Positions 1 to 10,156 of a stretch of DNA of 15,800 nucleotides are shown piece by piece. A program made the translations under genes and the position numbers. Positions within the stretch are counted from its first letter, which is position 1. Every line of letters begins with the position of its first letter. This DNA is from Pleurotus djamor. Its lineage: Eukaryota > Basidiomycota > Agaricomycetes > Agaricales > Pleurotaceae. Below the pieces are notes generated by a model. That model was not told the DNA's origin and did not search any database. It saw only the letters and a list, made by a program, of their open reading frames with translations. The stretch is from assembly GCA_029747585.1 (NCBI GenBank), contig JAPEVF010000995.1:1-15800 (forward strand), given 5' to 3'.

Positions 1-1213
1 CTTAACCGCAATTTCGGGTTTTCTGATTCATTCGCAGCAACAAGTGTGCTGAAAGCATCACGTCCAAGAGAGCCATTATCGGAGGAAAACGCTGCTTTGC
101 GCTCAGTTACTTGTTCCTGCATGAAGCGGGTGAACTGCTCGCGCGCGACGCGACTGTCCTGAATCCTGAAAAAAGAAATGACCTCATCAAACCCAGAACT
201 GTGCTCATGTCAACGACAGTTCAATACCANTTAAAAGGAAGCTTCCAAGCCCACTTGGGGGCGACGATGGCGAACAAATTCGTGTCGGCAACGACGCGAA
301 GAGCTTCCTGCACTGACATACTACCATCGGACAGGCGAGCAGGGGAAGACCAGTTGAAGGGAAAACCAAACGCGCAACGTCCAAGGACCAATAGTGCGAA
401 TTTGAAAGTGAGCTTTTGTACGACGGGGACCTCAACCGTATCCTTATCGTCCCAGCCCTCGGCAGTCCCCATTTCTTTGTACGTGCTCAGGGTGTGTTCC
501 CAAACGAGATTGTATCTGCGATCGATATCGTGTCAGGCGTCGGGATTTCAGTCTCAAGATAGAAGAAAGTTCGAAGGCGTACAGACTATTGTTGAAGGCT
601 GGGCCCATCACCCGTCTGTGCTTTCTCCAGGTTTCTCCGTCTGCAGCGAAGAGATTCATCCCCCAGAATCTAGAAAGTGTATCCTTAGCGCTACACCCTT
701 CAAAATCCATAATAAAGGCGCACAAGAGACCTTGACTGGCTTGCTCAGTCTTGAGGAAATCGGACTTGTGCCCGCCACTGATGACCTGACGTGCAACATC
801 AAGACTAGAGGTGTAGAACCCAGGTGGCCCAACGAGCCACGGGACAATCGAGAACGTCTCATCCTTGGAGTAGGCTAAACGTATCAACAAAAATAAAGAT
901 ACAACTTCAGTACCCAAAGAAATTGGAACGACGATGGGTCACGAACCACTGAATCTATACAGCCAATGATACTTTGGCCCAACATTCCACCACGTCGATG
1001 GTAGAAGGGCCCCAGGTAGGTAAAGCGGCCAAAAGGGCACACGTCTCCCATGATGGTAGCCCACGGCCTACAAGGCACTGTTAACTCAACGTCCGTAGCC
1101 AAGTGGTTCACATTTCCAACCTTTAAACCTTGAATAAACCTTGAGACACTGGAGACGACGAATATCGACAATGCAGCGAAAATAATTCGCAGAGCTGTAG
1201 CGTCGACTGCCAT
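1..1213 (-). CDS. Cytochrome P450 monooxygenase, 5' part (3' end outside window)
   Basis: Membrane-anchored haem-thiolate monooxygenase, substrate unknown. Proposed exons on the minus strand: 1213-1121, 1067-950, 874-724, 669-583, 515-228 and 165 to the left edge. The introns are 53, 75, 54, 67 and 62 bp, all GT-AG, and all phases agree, giving about 300 residues. The start ATG at 1213 has A at -3 and G at +4. Residues about 7-27 form an N-terminal membrane anchor, followed by a Pro/Trp-rich segment (VPFWPLYLPG, then STWWN) usual in basidiomycete P450s. The C-helix motif WRKHR (W135, R139) sits in GETWRKHRRVMGPAFNN. The last visible exon has the helix G-like FTRFMQEQVTERK and LVAANESENPKLRL. 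The I-helix, ExxR and haem-Cys loop lie beyond the edge, so integrity cannot be judged. The N at 230 falls in a codon next to a splice site and must be counted as a real base for the frame to hold. CYP family not assigned. Confidence 0.9.
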
Positions 1214-1658
1214 TGTTCACTGTTCACGGGAGGAATTGCAAGAGAATGCTTTTGGCCATGACCATCCTTTGTAAAATTAGGTCCTTGATGTTGCCTTGAT
1301 GTCTGGTATTTGCGCCAAGCTGGCGCTGAGGTGGGCGGCAGCTTGACAGAGTCAGGTATAAGTAGACGATCGTGGGTTGCTACACCTGAACGCAAAAGTG
1401 GATCCCTCGAGTCAAAGAAACAACTCCTCAGAAACGCACAATTTCCAGTGGTTCTTCTTGATTCGCCCTCGTAATATCTTGAGAGGGTAGTGGTGGAACG
1501 GAGTCAAATTTGTTTTCGGAAATCCCCTAAAGTTGTTAGTCGTTGTGCGCTCCGGCACGCTGGCCCTTCACATTCACTCCCAACGGACTCCTACCAGACA
1601 TTTAAGTATCTTGATGCCAACGCCCGAACCCCAGGTTTCTGCTTCGAATATAGGCAAT
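1214..1658. promoter_or_regulatory. Divergent intergenic region between P450 and F-box gene
   Basis: This 445-bp gap lies between two divergently transcribed genes and should hold both promoters. A TATAAG box reads on the plus strand at 1357-1362, about 300 bp before the chosen F-box start, which would imply a long 5' leader or another start site. Open frames starting at GTG 1490 and TTG 1533 have no ATG start. An in-frame ATG at 1614 exists but has T at -3, so 1659 is preferred. No repeat or RNA gene seen. Confidence 0.4.
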
Positions 1659-4241
1659 ATGTCTGGAGCAATCATCCCCCCTCCAAAGCGACAAAAGACC
1701 AAGAAAGTTAAGCATAGGAACAAGACAAAGGCGCAGGACAAACGACGATGCCTTTTCGAAACCTTGCCGTTGGAAGTACTCGCAGAGATACTCATGTTCT
1801 GCAGTTCACCGAAGGACTTGCTTGCGGTGGCTCGATGCAGCAAGCACCTGTGCTCAACCCTCATCTTTGAAGGGAATGCCTTTATCTGGAGGAGCGTGAG
1901 GAAGAACATGTATCCCGGGGAAATGCCTGATCCCCTGCCTAATTATACGGAGTCATCCTATGCGGCATTTGTCTTTGATAGTGGGCCGTGTGATGTGAGT
2001 GTTCCATATCTCTCTTCTCATTTCCCCTCGAACTGAAATATCGTGGTCTTGGAAAGTTTTGTCAGTGTCATGTGTCAAGACCGTATGCTTCGTTCGCCTT
2101 GAAAGTTCGATTTTGCTTCAAGGTGTGTCGAAAGGCATATGCAACCCCATTTGTCTGACTTGCTTACAGTCGAAATGCCGCGAAGAACTCGAGTTCGTTT
2201 CATCCTTCCTGAACATCAATCAATGCCTGAGATTTTTACAGAAAGCGGTTTGCTCGCATCGGGCCTGGCCATGGTGGTGGAAAGGAGCGCCATTTCAATG
2301 ATTGGCATATCACCTCTGAAGCCTCCTCATGTTTCGGTGCGTCTCCCCCCCCTTTCTTCGCCGAATATCGCTGACCTTCAAGTTCAGCTGATCCTGCTTC
2401 CCGCTGTGAGTTTCGTTTCAATATCATTCGTGCTTCGGATTACTGAATGACATCCAGGGTATTCCTATCAAGTATATATCTCGCCTGACGAACTACGACT
2501 CGCTGAAGCGGAATGGGCTTCTGCTGTTCTTGAGTCACGTTTACCTGCCTACATAGCGGTAGGTCTCCAGTGTTCAGAACTGCCGTGACATCTCACCGAG
2601 CTTACCTATCAGGAACGTAACCTTGCCACAGCTGCCATTCAAAAGCGCATGGAGGTATGCTCAGGTACTTCAACCCATGTGTCGTGCTGACTGTCTATTC
2701 CCTAGTTTTATACTAGACTCTACAGTTGGGTAGATCGGCACCGTGTGGTTCGTCAGTCTGTGAAACTACAAAATGACGCATTGTCAGTAACTCACTGTTC
2801 CGTAATCCTGGAGGGCGTGTATAAACTCAACCATACCATCTTTACTACAGCGCCAAAAGAAAGGCATCCGCGTACGGATGGGAATATTGGGACTTGCGGA
2901 CATGTAAACCCTTTGCAACGCTGCACCAATTCCAGACATACAATATGCAAGTAATCAGGGAATCAGGTGTGTCCACCATTATATCGTGTCTCCCCGAATT
3001 TTCCCCCAGCTCAGAGACTTCGTTAGACTTTCAGAAGATAATTGGTGATGTGGAAGCTGAGATGATAGTGAAGTTTGAGGAGAAGCGTTCACGCCGAGTC
3101 GAAGCTTCACAAGAGAAACTCGCACAGGCAGTAACCACTCATTACTCCCGACTCAAATCACTCCCAAAGAACGCAGGTCGAGTTTTCCCCAACTTTGCAG
3201 TTTTCAAGGCTCTGCCTGCCATCGTGTCTCTCGGTCAAGTGTCGCCTGATGCTAAAATCGATTACGGCGCTCGTCTCAAGTCAGACGGTTTACTCCACAA
3301 GTTACTCGAAGATCAACTTCACCAATGGGTAGACAAAGCAAAGAGCGATCTTGGCGCTATAATGGGTTCTCCCGGATGGAAATCGGCCACGAAAAAANGC
3401 GGTCCATCCTGTTGAGCGACTGAATGCTCGATTCCTTTGCATTCATTGCGAATCGAAGCCTAATCGCTCAAATCTAGTCAAACCTCGTAGCTTGACCTTC
3501 AAGGAGGCTTGTGAGCATGCATGCCCGAATTTGCCCGCGACTGATAAGACCCCTTGGGATTCCGAGTGGTTCAAAGTCGACACGAAGGTGTGTCCGATCA
3601 TTGACAACCCATAATACATCCCTGACAGTACTGTTTAGGCGCAGAATGCGATAGAACAAGTTCTACCCAAAGACTACTATAATCCATTCAAAACACATGT
3701 GTTCTCATCAATTGAAGAGAACCTTTTCCTTTGCGGTTCTTGTGAAGCAGCAATTGTTCTTGGTTTTTCTGATATCGTACGTATTGAATAGCCTTCAGTC
3801 GATTCTCTCTGACACCCCTTTACAGGCCGAGCATGCTCACCGACATGATTCCATGGTGGTCACTTCGCTCTCCACTCGCGAAGCTGCTGCTTTATTGGCC
3901 AAGCCCCGAGAAATGGGCCTCACCAAGAGATTGTTTTACGGAAACGGTCCTCTGGGAAAGGNAGAACAAAATCAGAAAAAGCTCGGTTGCAGGCATTGTA
4001 CTCAGCGACACAAACCCTCGAGAGTCAGGACTGATCAAGCAGAAGCGGAAAAAGAGGGGAAGAAGGAAGAGAAGTCGCCAGCCGTTGTGAAGGCATCGTT
4101 CAATGGCATTCGCTCGCACTTGAAAGCAAAGTATGTTTAAGCTAGGCTTCCGATGCACTCCTCGCTGATTCGCAGTCTAGGCACGGCATTCTTGTCTTAC
4201 GCGACGAAGATATCTTCTGTTACGACAACGATAAGCCTTGA
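1659..4241 (+). CDS. F-box protein with Cys/His zinc-ligand clusters
   Basis: Probable substrate adaptor of an SCF-type ubiquitin ligase; substrate unknown. Exons: 1659-1994, 2057-2122, 2170-2192, 2242-2336, 2388-2405, 2458-2558, 2613-2654, 2706-2782, 2851-2950, 3035-3587, 3639-3776, 3826-4130, 4181-4241. All phases agree if the N at 3398 is skipped, giving 637 residues. A Lys/Arg-rich stretch (10-30) resembles a nuclear signal. The F-box spans about 33-70 (LFETLPLEVLAEIL). Cys clusters follow: C111/C114/C116 with C132/C137; C421/C424 with C445/C449; C502/C505; and C571/C574 with H614/H619, a C2H2-like finger ending in SHLKAKHGI. This arrangement recalls a large family of Agaricomycete F-box proteins with Cys pairs. 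The first ATG in good context (A at -3) was chosen. Exons of 23 and 18 nt are unusually small and are the least certain part. Confidence 0.8.
3398..3398. other. Ambiguous base at a reading-frame break
   Basis: The N follows six A residues inside the longest F-box exon. Upstream the frame reads through KSATKK; downstream the family-like HPVERLNARFLCIHC is one base out of register. Deleting the N joins the two exactly, so it is most likely an inserted, miscalled homopolymer base, not a real mutation. Confidence 0.75.
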
Positions 4242-5088
4242 ATTCAATATAATCCTTCTCTAGCTTTCAGAAGACTTTACACACTGTCAGTGAGTCAGAC
4301 GTAGAATAAACTGTACGCACATGGAAATGGGAATAGAACAACTTTCGATGGACTTGCCGCGGGCGCCCGTTTCCTTGGTCCACAGGAAGCCTTTCTTATC
4401 AGCTTCCCGGACTGTGAGAGCTCGACATGTCTTTGTTTCCCAACAGTCTCCACATTCACACACCCGTGAGTCTCAATCCTGTTTACAGACGCTTCTTACT
4501 ACGTCTGTCAGCGACCGTCCTCGGGCTAGGAACAATTCACATAAAGCAGCTTCCTATGGCTTCTTCGAGTTTGTGAACCTCATGGCACGGCCCAGTCATA
4601 CGTCGCTTCGAAGTCATGTGTGGCCAATCGCCGTCATCGTCGCTCCCCAGTCTGGCACCAAGACTCTGATGCCCGAGTTCCGTCCTACGCAGGTTCATCT
4701 CGTGTTGTTCTATTTCGCCTGAACCCATGCTACGTGTAAGCTTGAGGGGCGCTACCCTCCCTTTGCTTCTTGCATCCGGTGTTCCTGCAATAGAATGATT
4801 CGGGGGCTGCAGCCTGCTGAAACGCTGGCCACATCCGATTAGGTTTGTGCGGGGATGCACCCAGATACCACGTCGTCAGTCAAGGTCAGGTGTCTATATT
4901 TAGCTCNTTTTTAGGGCGTAGGAGTCGAGCATACGATAATTCGGACGAGAAGAAGCCACTTACCGAAGGATGGAAGCCCTACCGACGCACTTTAGATATC
5001 GCTTCGGTTCGTTTAAAAGGATGCCCGTGTGCCATTGGGCGAAGGTATCCTCGTGAACGCTCAGATTCTCTTCGTTAGGGAGTTCACT
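4242..5088. promoter_or_regulatory. Intergenic region; GH47 promoter with TATA-like box
   Basis: This 847-bp gap separates the F-box stop from the GH47 start. A TATATTTA box at 4895-4902 lies about 190 bp before the GH47 ATG, with an N at 4907. Open frames here (4321-4722 plus, 4537-4860 minus, and an ATG-less frame from about 4305 to 4470) show no family motif I recognise. No tRNA, repeat or mobile element seen. Confidence 0.35.
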
Positions 5089-7584
5089 ATGCGTTTTTCC
5101 TCAAGCGTGGGTTTATTGGCCATTGCATCCTCCGCCTATGCAGGTGCTGTCCAGAAGCCAGGTCTTAAAGTGCCCTCGAGCGCGGCGGCCAATCGCGACG
5201 CTGTGCAGAAACTCTTCGTTGATAGTTACAACGCTTATCGGTATGTAGCCTCAGTCAACTAACCTGTGATCATTTCTAACAATCCCGTCAGAGAGTTCGC
5301 CTTTGGACATGATGACCTCTCCCCTGTGAGCAAGGGCTTCAGTGACGGGCGCAACGGATTTGGAGCCACCATTGTGGATGCCCTTCCCACAATAGCCATT
5401 ATGGGTTTGGATGTTCGTCTTCGCCCCCGTTCAGTATCCAGTGTTCTCCTGTTGACGAGCATATCATAGGACCTATTTGAGGAGGCTCTCAACTTCACCG
5501 CACACATCGACTTCAGTAAATCACATACGCCTGACACTGTGAGGTAAGAACAGCTCCCCTCTTGTAAAGTTGAATACAGCACCTGACGTCATTTACTCTA
5601 AGTGTCTTTGAGACAACCATTCGATACCTTGGCGGCCTCTTGAGTGCATTTGAGTTGAGTGGGCAGCAACACCCGATTCTGGTAGAGAAGGCAAAGGAAG
5701 TTGCTGATAAGATGGCTTTTGCTTGGGTTGGGGTAAGTCCAATCTTCGGTGCACCGTGGTATACCTAGCGCTGACATGGGTAGGATAACCTGGTCCCATT
5801 CGGCTTCATCAACTTCGCTACAAATACACCCACTCGGGGAACAGTAAGTACCAATATCAATTCCATGCATCCCATCCACCGCCAGCTCATCATTCCAACA
5901 TCATTCTCAACCGAATAGTCGAATATTGCTGAAGCGGGAACCGTATGTACCTCTTCACTAGAGGCTTCCGGATTACGACTGATCCGGCTCTCTAACTCAC
6001 AGCTCGCGCTGGAATGGTCGACGCTCACCAAGCATACAGGGAATGCCACATACGCGAACAAAGCTGTCGGCTCCCTTCGGCACATTGCCACATTGGTACT
6101 ACTGAATTTCTTCCATTCACATATCAATGCTGACAGTGGTCTTAGCCTGATCCCCTTCCTGGTTGGTGTATTACTTTCTCGCACCCGAGCCACAGCCTTC
6201 AATCTTGCGTCGTTTGTAGGACTTGCGGCGCAAGGCATTGACCCTGCTACGGGAAAATCTGTAGGAGCTTTTGTCGTGAGTTAACCCATTGATCTTCAAG
6301 CTATGGAATAACAATCGGACCGTCAGACTTGGGGAGGAGGATCCGACAGTTACTTCGAATATCTCATCAAATATGCCCGCTTGAGCAACACCGACGACCC
6401 AATCTTTGCAGACACTTGGGCGACGGCGGTCGACTCATCAATAAAAACCCTCCTCCGAGTAAGTGATAACCTAGGCCTTCCTTTTGCGAAGGCGAGTGGA
6501 GCTTACAATTAGCTGGGTAGACTTCAACTGTCGGGGACTTCCTCTACGTCGCCGATTTTGACGATAACAGGAGGATACGACACGTCGGATCCCATCTTGC
6601 TTGCTTCCATGGTGGTAATTGGATCCTAGGTCCGTTGGTTGTCCTAGTCATCGTCCTTCAGCGACAATGGATGTTGACGTGGGCTACTAATGCAGGGGGT
6701 AAATTATTGAACAACCAAACTATCGTCGATCTTGGCTTGAAGTTAGTCGACGCATGCATCAACACCTACTCCAGTACAGCGTGAGCAAATTCTCCTCTCC
6801 CTCCAATCACCACGCACCTTCTGACTACCCCATGTTTGTCATTCCCTCGTGCTCCCCATCGCCATCACTTCCCCACGTCCCACACATCACTAACCGCAAG
6901 AACAGTACTGGCATTGGTCCCGAATCCTTCGCCTACATATCCGACGATGGTTCTTTCACAGGCGGCTCCAACCCCTCGCGTAGTCAGCTCGCTTTCAATG
7001 CACAACACGGATTCTACATAACCGGCGCAGATTATATCCTTCGTCCCGAGGTCCTTGAATCCAACTTCTACGCTTGGAGAGTCACGGGTGATACAAAGTA
7101 CCTGGATAATGCTGCTCGTGCTATTGATAGCTTCAACAAGTTCCTGCCAGCAACAGTGGGAATTGGAGGTCTCTTCGACGTCAACAACGTTAATTCGGAT
7201 AAAGTCGATGACACGGAGAGCTTCTGGTTCGCTGAGGTCTTGAAATACCTGTGCGTTCTCTGTCCTTTTGTGTCTTGTAGATGAACAGAGCTGACGAGTG
7301 ACCCAGGTACCTCACATTCGACGACCCCGACCATATCAGCATTGATGACTGTGAGGGTTCCTCGGGTACGCTGTTACTGACACGGCTGACATATTTCCCT
7401 TCCAGTTGTCTTCAACACCGAGGCTCAGCCATTCATTGCACCGACAGCAAAGGCGACATACGGCAGTGGGTCAATCCGTGGACCTCAGGCCTTCAAGGCC
7501 CAAAGTGGGAACCTGCCCGTGATCAGTCCGAACCGCGTCATTCCTCGGCCTCTGAACAACCTCAGCAACGCGCAGACAGTCTAA
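5089..7584 (+). CDS. Secreted class I alpha-1,2-mannosidase, GH47
   Basis: Calcium-dependent glycosidase that removes alpha-1,2-linked mannose from N-glycans, with inversion. Exons: 5089-5240, 5292-5412, 5470-5543, 5603-5732, 5784-5843, 5919-5942, 6003-6095, 6146-6161, 6220-6275, 6327-6458, 6521-6629, 6696-6780, 6906-7250, 7307-7350, 7406-7584. They join in phase to 539 residues. A signal peptide (1-18, ending SSAYA) precedes a full catalytic domain: [13 protein letters not shown] (55-67), E119 in [11 protein letters not shown]249 in [12 protein letters not shown]399 in [10 protein letters not shown], and T485 of the calcium-site motif NTEAQP. C314 and C343 match the conserved disulphide. The usual His of NTEAHP is Gln here. 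No HDEL-type tail or second membrane anchor is seen, so it is probably secreted or in the secretory lumen. N-glycosylation sequons include NFT, NAT and NQT. Confidence 0.95.
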
Positions 7585-7840
7585 TACTTCGCCTCGTACT
7601 CTTCGTGTATTATCACCCGATCGTCCATATTCAATTCATGGGATTAAGGAAAAACGAGTTTAGCCCGAATCCAACCCGAATCAAACGTTCGTGTCACTTG
7701 GGTGTCAGGGGTACGTAGCACTCATAGGAGAAGTCACCAGGAGACTAGGCCTCGCAAGTTTGCTTGACCGTCCTATGTTTCAGTTGAAGATTGATCTTCT
7801 TCATTCAATGTCGGTCTCACGCCGAGCCCTCAGCAGTCGC

Positions 7841-7910
7841 TCGGACGAACTCTGTCATAACACTCACGCCCAGTGCGTGCAAGCATGTGTGCAACGCCCA
7901 CAATCGATTG
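7841..7910 (-). repeat. Inverted dispersed repeat, copy 1
   Basis: Read on the minus strand from 7910, this aligns without gaps to 10157-10226 on the plus strand. By hand count 52 of 70 positions match, with 27 of the first 30. The first 17 bases are identical (CAATCGATTGTGGGCGT) and similarity stops sharply before CAATCG. The copy lies 88 bp upstream of the CFEM-like gene 1 ATG. Confidence 0.7.
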
Positions 7911-7960
7911 GGAATGTCATTCTGGTACCCTTGATGCACTACGCCGCTTATCGACCGTAG

Positions 7961-7968
7961 ATAAATAG
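7961..7968 (+). promoter_or_regulatory. TATA-type box, CFEM-like gene 1
   Basis: ATAAATAG starts 38 bp before the ATG. The same octamer starts 44 bp before the ATG of the paralog at 10600, which supports it as a conserved core-promoter element and implies a very short 5' leader. Confidence 0.5.
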
Positions 7969-7998
7969 CCCAATCTCCTACTTTGGTGAGTCGTCACA

Positions 7999-8800
7999 AT
8001 GTCTCTTTGGTTTCTCGTACTTTTATTCGCGGTACTGGCTGCTCAAGGCGAGTACCCTCAATCTCCCATTTCGTTGTCAATTCATTGACTCTACGCCTCC
8101 CATCTTATAGCAATAACCACAAGATCTTTACTTCCTCGGCAAGAATGGACGGTGACCCCGCTTTCGGATATTCCCATATATTGCCAAATCCCTTGCGAAC
8201 CGTTTTCTCGCTCAGCTGGGGCTAGTGTTCCTTTATTCTTGCGTATTTATTCGACCCATACTTATCTTCATTCGATAGCCTTGCCGAGGCGATAAATCTT
8301 GCTTCTGTGGCTCTGGTAACGACGGCCTTCTCGAGGAATGTATCACCTGCCTCGTCACCTTGAATCCCGCCAACACTGATGAATTATCTAAGGAGCTCAA
8401 TGGTGAGTCCACACAACGTCGATAGTGTCGTCCGTTGACACTACATTTTAAATCCTTAGCCTATAGGCAGTATTGCTTTGGAAATACTTCGTCAACCGGG
8501 CCCCCGGCCTCTGTAGGAACGCCTACAACTACCCCTTCGAATTCGGCCTCGACATCGCTAGAGCCAACGCCTTCGTCAGATCCAACTTCCGCTGTCGTAC
8601 CTGGTCCCCTGTCAATTCTTTCATTTGGACCAAACCTCTCCCCTACCAGCTCAGGATCTGCACAACCACAGCAGACGATTGCCGACGAGAATGGCGGGCC
8701 GCAGCCAGATCAGGTTTCCAACGCAGCCATGGGCGTATTCTCTCTTTGTTTCGGGAGCGGGTTTGTCGTGATGGTTGGAACTCTGGCCTACTTATTATGA
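7999..8800 (+). CDS. CFEM-like Cys-rich, Ser/Thr/Pro-rich GPI-type surface protein 1
   Basis: Small secreted wall or membrane protein; function unknown, haem or host/wall roles only inferable from CFEM proteins. Exons 7999-8047, 8111-8226, 8279-8402 and 8460-8800 give 209 residues in phase. A signal peptide (1-16, MSLWFLVLLFAVLAAQ) is followed by LLPRQ (23-27). Eight cysteines follow: C41-x3-C45-x11-C57-x5-C63-x-C65-x10-C76-x2-C79-x22-C102, with D60 where CFEM domains carry an Asp. A Ser/Thr/Pro-rich stalk follows, then QPQQTI, NGG and a terminal hydrophobic tail typical of GPI signals. Intron 1 appears to be GC-AG (donor G|GCGAGT); its phase 1 matches the paralog. Intron 2 (8227-8278) has a weak donor, GTTCCT. 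The gene lacks the paralog's intron just before the first Cys. C6-x2-C7 and the long last spacing differ from canonical CFEM. Confidence 0.75.
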
Positions 8801-9012
8801 TAGAAACCTAGTACTATGTACATTCTTACGCTCTTTCCCGACGATTGAGGGCGTCCACGACTTCGCGTCATGAACTTTGCAGTCGAACAATTCATTTTCC
8901 TTTGAAATCAACCTCAGGGGTTAGACAGGAGCCAAGCATGTGACCCCAAACCATTCCCACCGCGGACACGTCGCCGCCGTCGCGACCATCCACGTCCATC
9001 CACCTCACCGCG

Positions 9013-10013
9013 ATGCTGCTTGCCTCCCTTTTGCTTTTACTGCCTCTGGCACAGGCCTCAATTCTTACTCTACAATCTCCAAGGTTCACGATAACTTCCA
9101 ATGCGTCGCAAGTTCGCGCCGAACCGTGAGTTGCCCGAGTTTTGGCTCGAGAATTTACTGCTGGATACTGAGACAGCATTATGTTTTCCTTGCAGAATAT
9201 CCCTAGTTAAAAAGCCAGCACAACCGCTTGAGCTTGGTGCAAAGGATGTGCTGAAAGTCACATTCCAGGTTGTGGACAAGGGATCTGGAAACGCCGTGCA
9301 ACCACATCAGACTTTCCTCCGTTTCTTCGATGAGGTGACTCAAGAGGAGGGAATTCAACCGTTGCGAGTGAGCAATACTGGCAAGGTCAAATTTGAACTG
9401 GTGCGTTGTCCCCCCTTCGTGCGGTGATTCAATGAGGTCTGAATTCATGAGTAGAATATGGCCAAGCCGCCCGTGTCTCTCCCCCCGACGTCAACAAGCC
9501 CGCTCAAAGTCACTTTGATCATCGGTTCATTCGTTCATACGCCCCTCAAAGTCGAGCTTTTTGATCTCATCGTCCCAGCCTCGCATCCACCTCCTCAGCA
9601 CCCAGACGAATCCTCCTTCCACCCATTGCCCGAGATCCAACACACTTTCCGTCCGGAACAGAAGTTACCCCCCAAAATCCTCTCAATGGCATTCTCGGGA
9701 GCTGTTTTGGCACCGTGGCTTGTTTTACTCGGTCTGGTACGTTCACCCTAGCAGAAGAACCTTGTCTCCTTCTCATATTAATCCTCCATTGCAGTGGGCA
9801 AAGATCTCCCCGCGTGTACCGCGTCTCTTCTCCCCAACCATCCTTCCATTTGCTGCTACCTTGACCGCGTTCGAGGTCCTCCTTTTCTGGTATTGGGTTG
9901 ACCTCAAACTCGGCGATGTCCTCTTCTACGGTAGTCTCCTCGCAGTTCCGACCGTATTCGCTGGCAAGCACGCTCTCTTCAGCATCGGCCAGCAACGGCT
10001 TCGCCAAAAGTAG
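9013..10013 (+). CDS. SWP1: Oligosaccharyltransferase subunit Swp1 / ribophorin II
   Basis: Subunit of the ER oligosaccharyltransferase complex that transfers the preassembled glycan from dolichol to Asn of nascent proteins. Exons 9013-9125, 9196-9400, 9455-9736 and 9795-10013 join in phase (introns 70, 54, 58 bp) to 272 residues, close to yeast Swp1. The signal peptide is residues 1-15 (MLLASLLLLLPLAQA). A lumenal domain follows (LTLQSPRFTITSNASQV, then KVTFQVVDKGSG). Three membrane helices end the protein at about 182-200, 214-234 and 239-257; LPPKILSMAFSGAVLAPW is characteristic of the ribophorin II C-terminal region. Such a protein is a core housekeeping component, so its position between two CFEM-like paralogs suggests they were duplicated around it, or inserted beside it. 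No ER-retrieval tail is evident. Confidence 0.9.
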
Positions 10014-10156
10014 AATCAAAAGCCTCATCTGTACTATTCTCATAAATATACTGATGAACCATTCGTTTATGAAAAGGCGCCGCAAGACTGAACCAATCAC
10101 TCCCAAACGCGCTGTTGTTCGTCGACCCTAAACGGCGTAAAGTGTTGCCAGACCGT

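Larger units (their letters stand above)
7585..7998. promoter_or_regulatory. Intergenic region and promoter of CFEM-like gene 1
   Basis: This 414-bp gap holds one arm of a 70-bp inverted repeat (7841-7910) and a TATA-type box (7961-7968). An open frame from TTG at about 7691 to 7960 has no ATG start and no recognisable motif. Confidence 0.45.

Noticed and set aside
2139..2450. Frame giving a 103-residue peptide inside the F-box gene
   Set aside because: It starts with an ATG-like context but cannot be joined in phase to the YISPDEL exon; the frame with 2242-2336 and 2388-2405 joins at every splice.
4321..4722. 133-codon plus-strand frame with an ATG, upstream of GH47
   Set aside because: No recognisable motif and no supporting neighbour. 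An alternative frame over 4323-4464 looks equally protein-like but has no start, so neither can be preferred.
4537..4860. 107-codon minus-strand frame
   Set aside because: No motif; overlaps the competing plus-strand frame and probable GH47 promoter DNA.
5765..6238. 157-codon minus-strand frame
   Set aside because: Antisense across several GH47 exons and introns; a shadow of a gene with clear catalytic motifs.
7691..7960. 89-codon plus-strand frame before CFEM-like gene 1
   Set aside because: Begins at TTG, has no family match, and covers the inverted repeat and the region up to the TATA box.
9567..10106. 179-codon open frame on the minus strand
   Set aside because: Fully antisense to the well-supported last two exons of SWP1; composition and lack of motifs fit a shadow frame.
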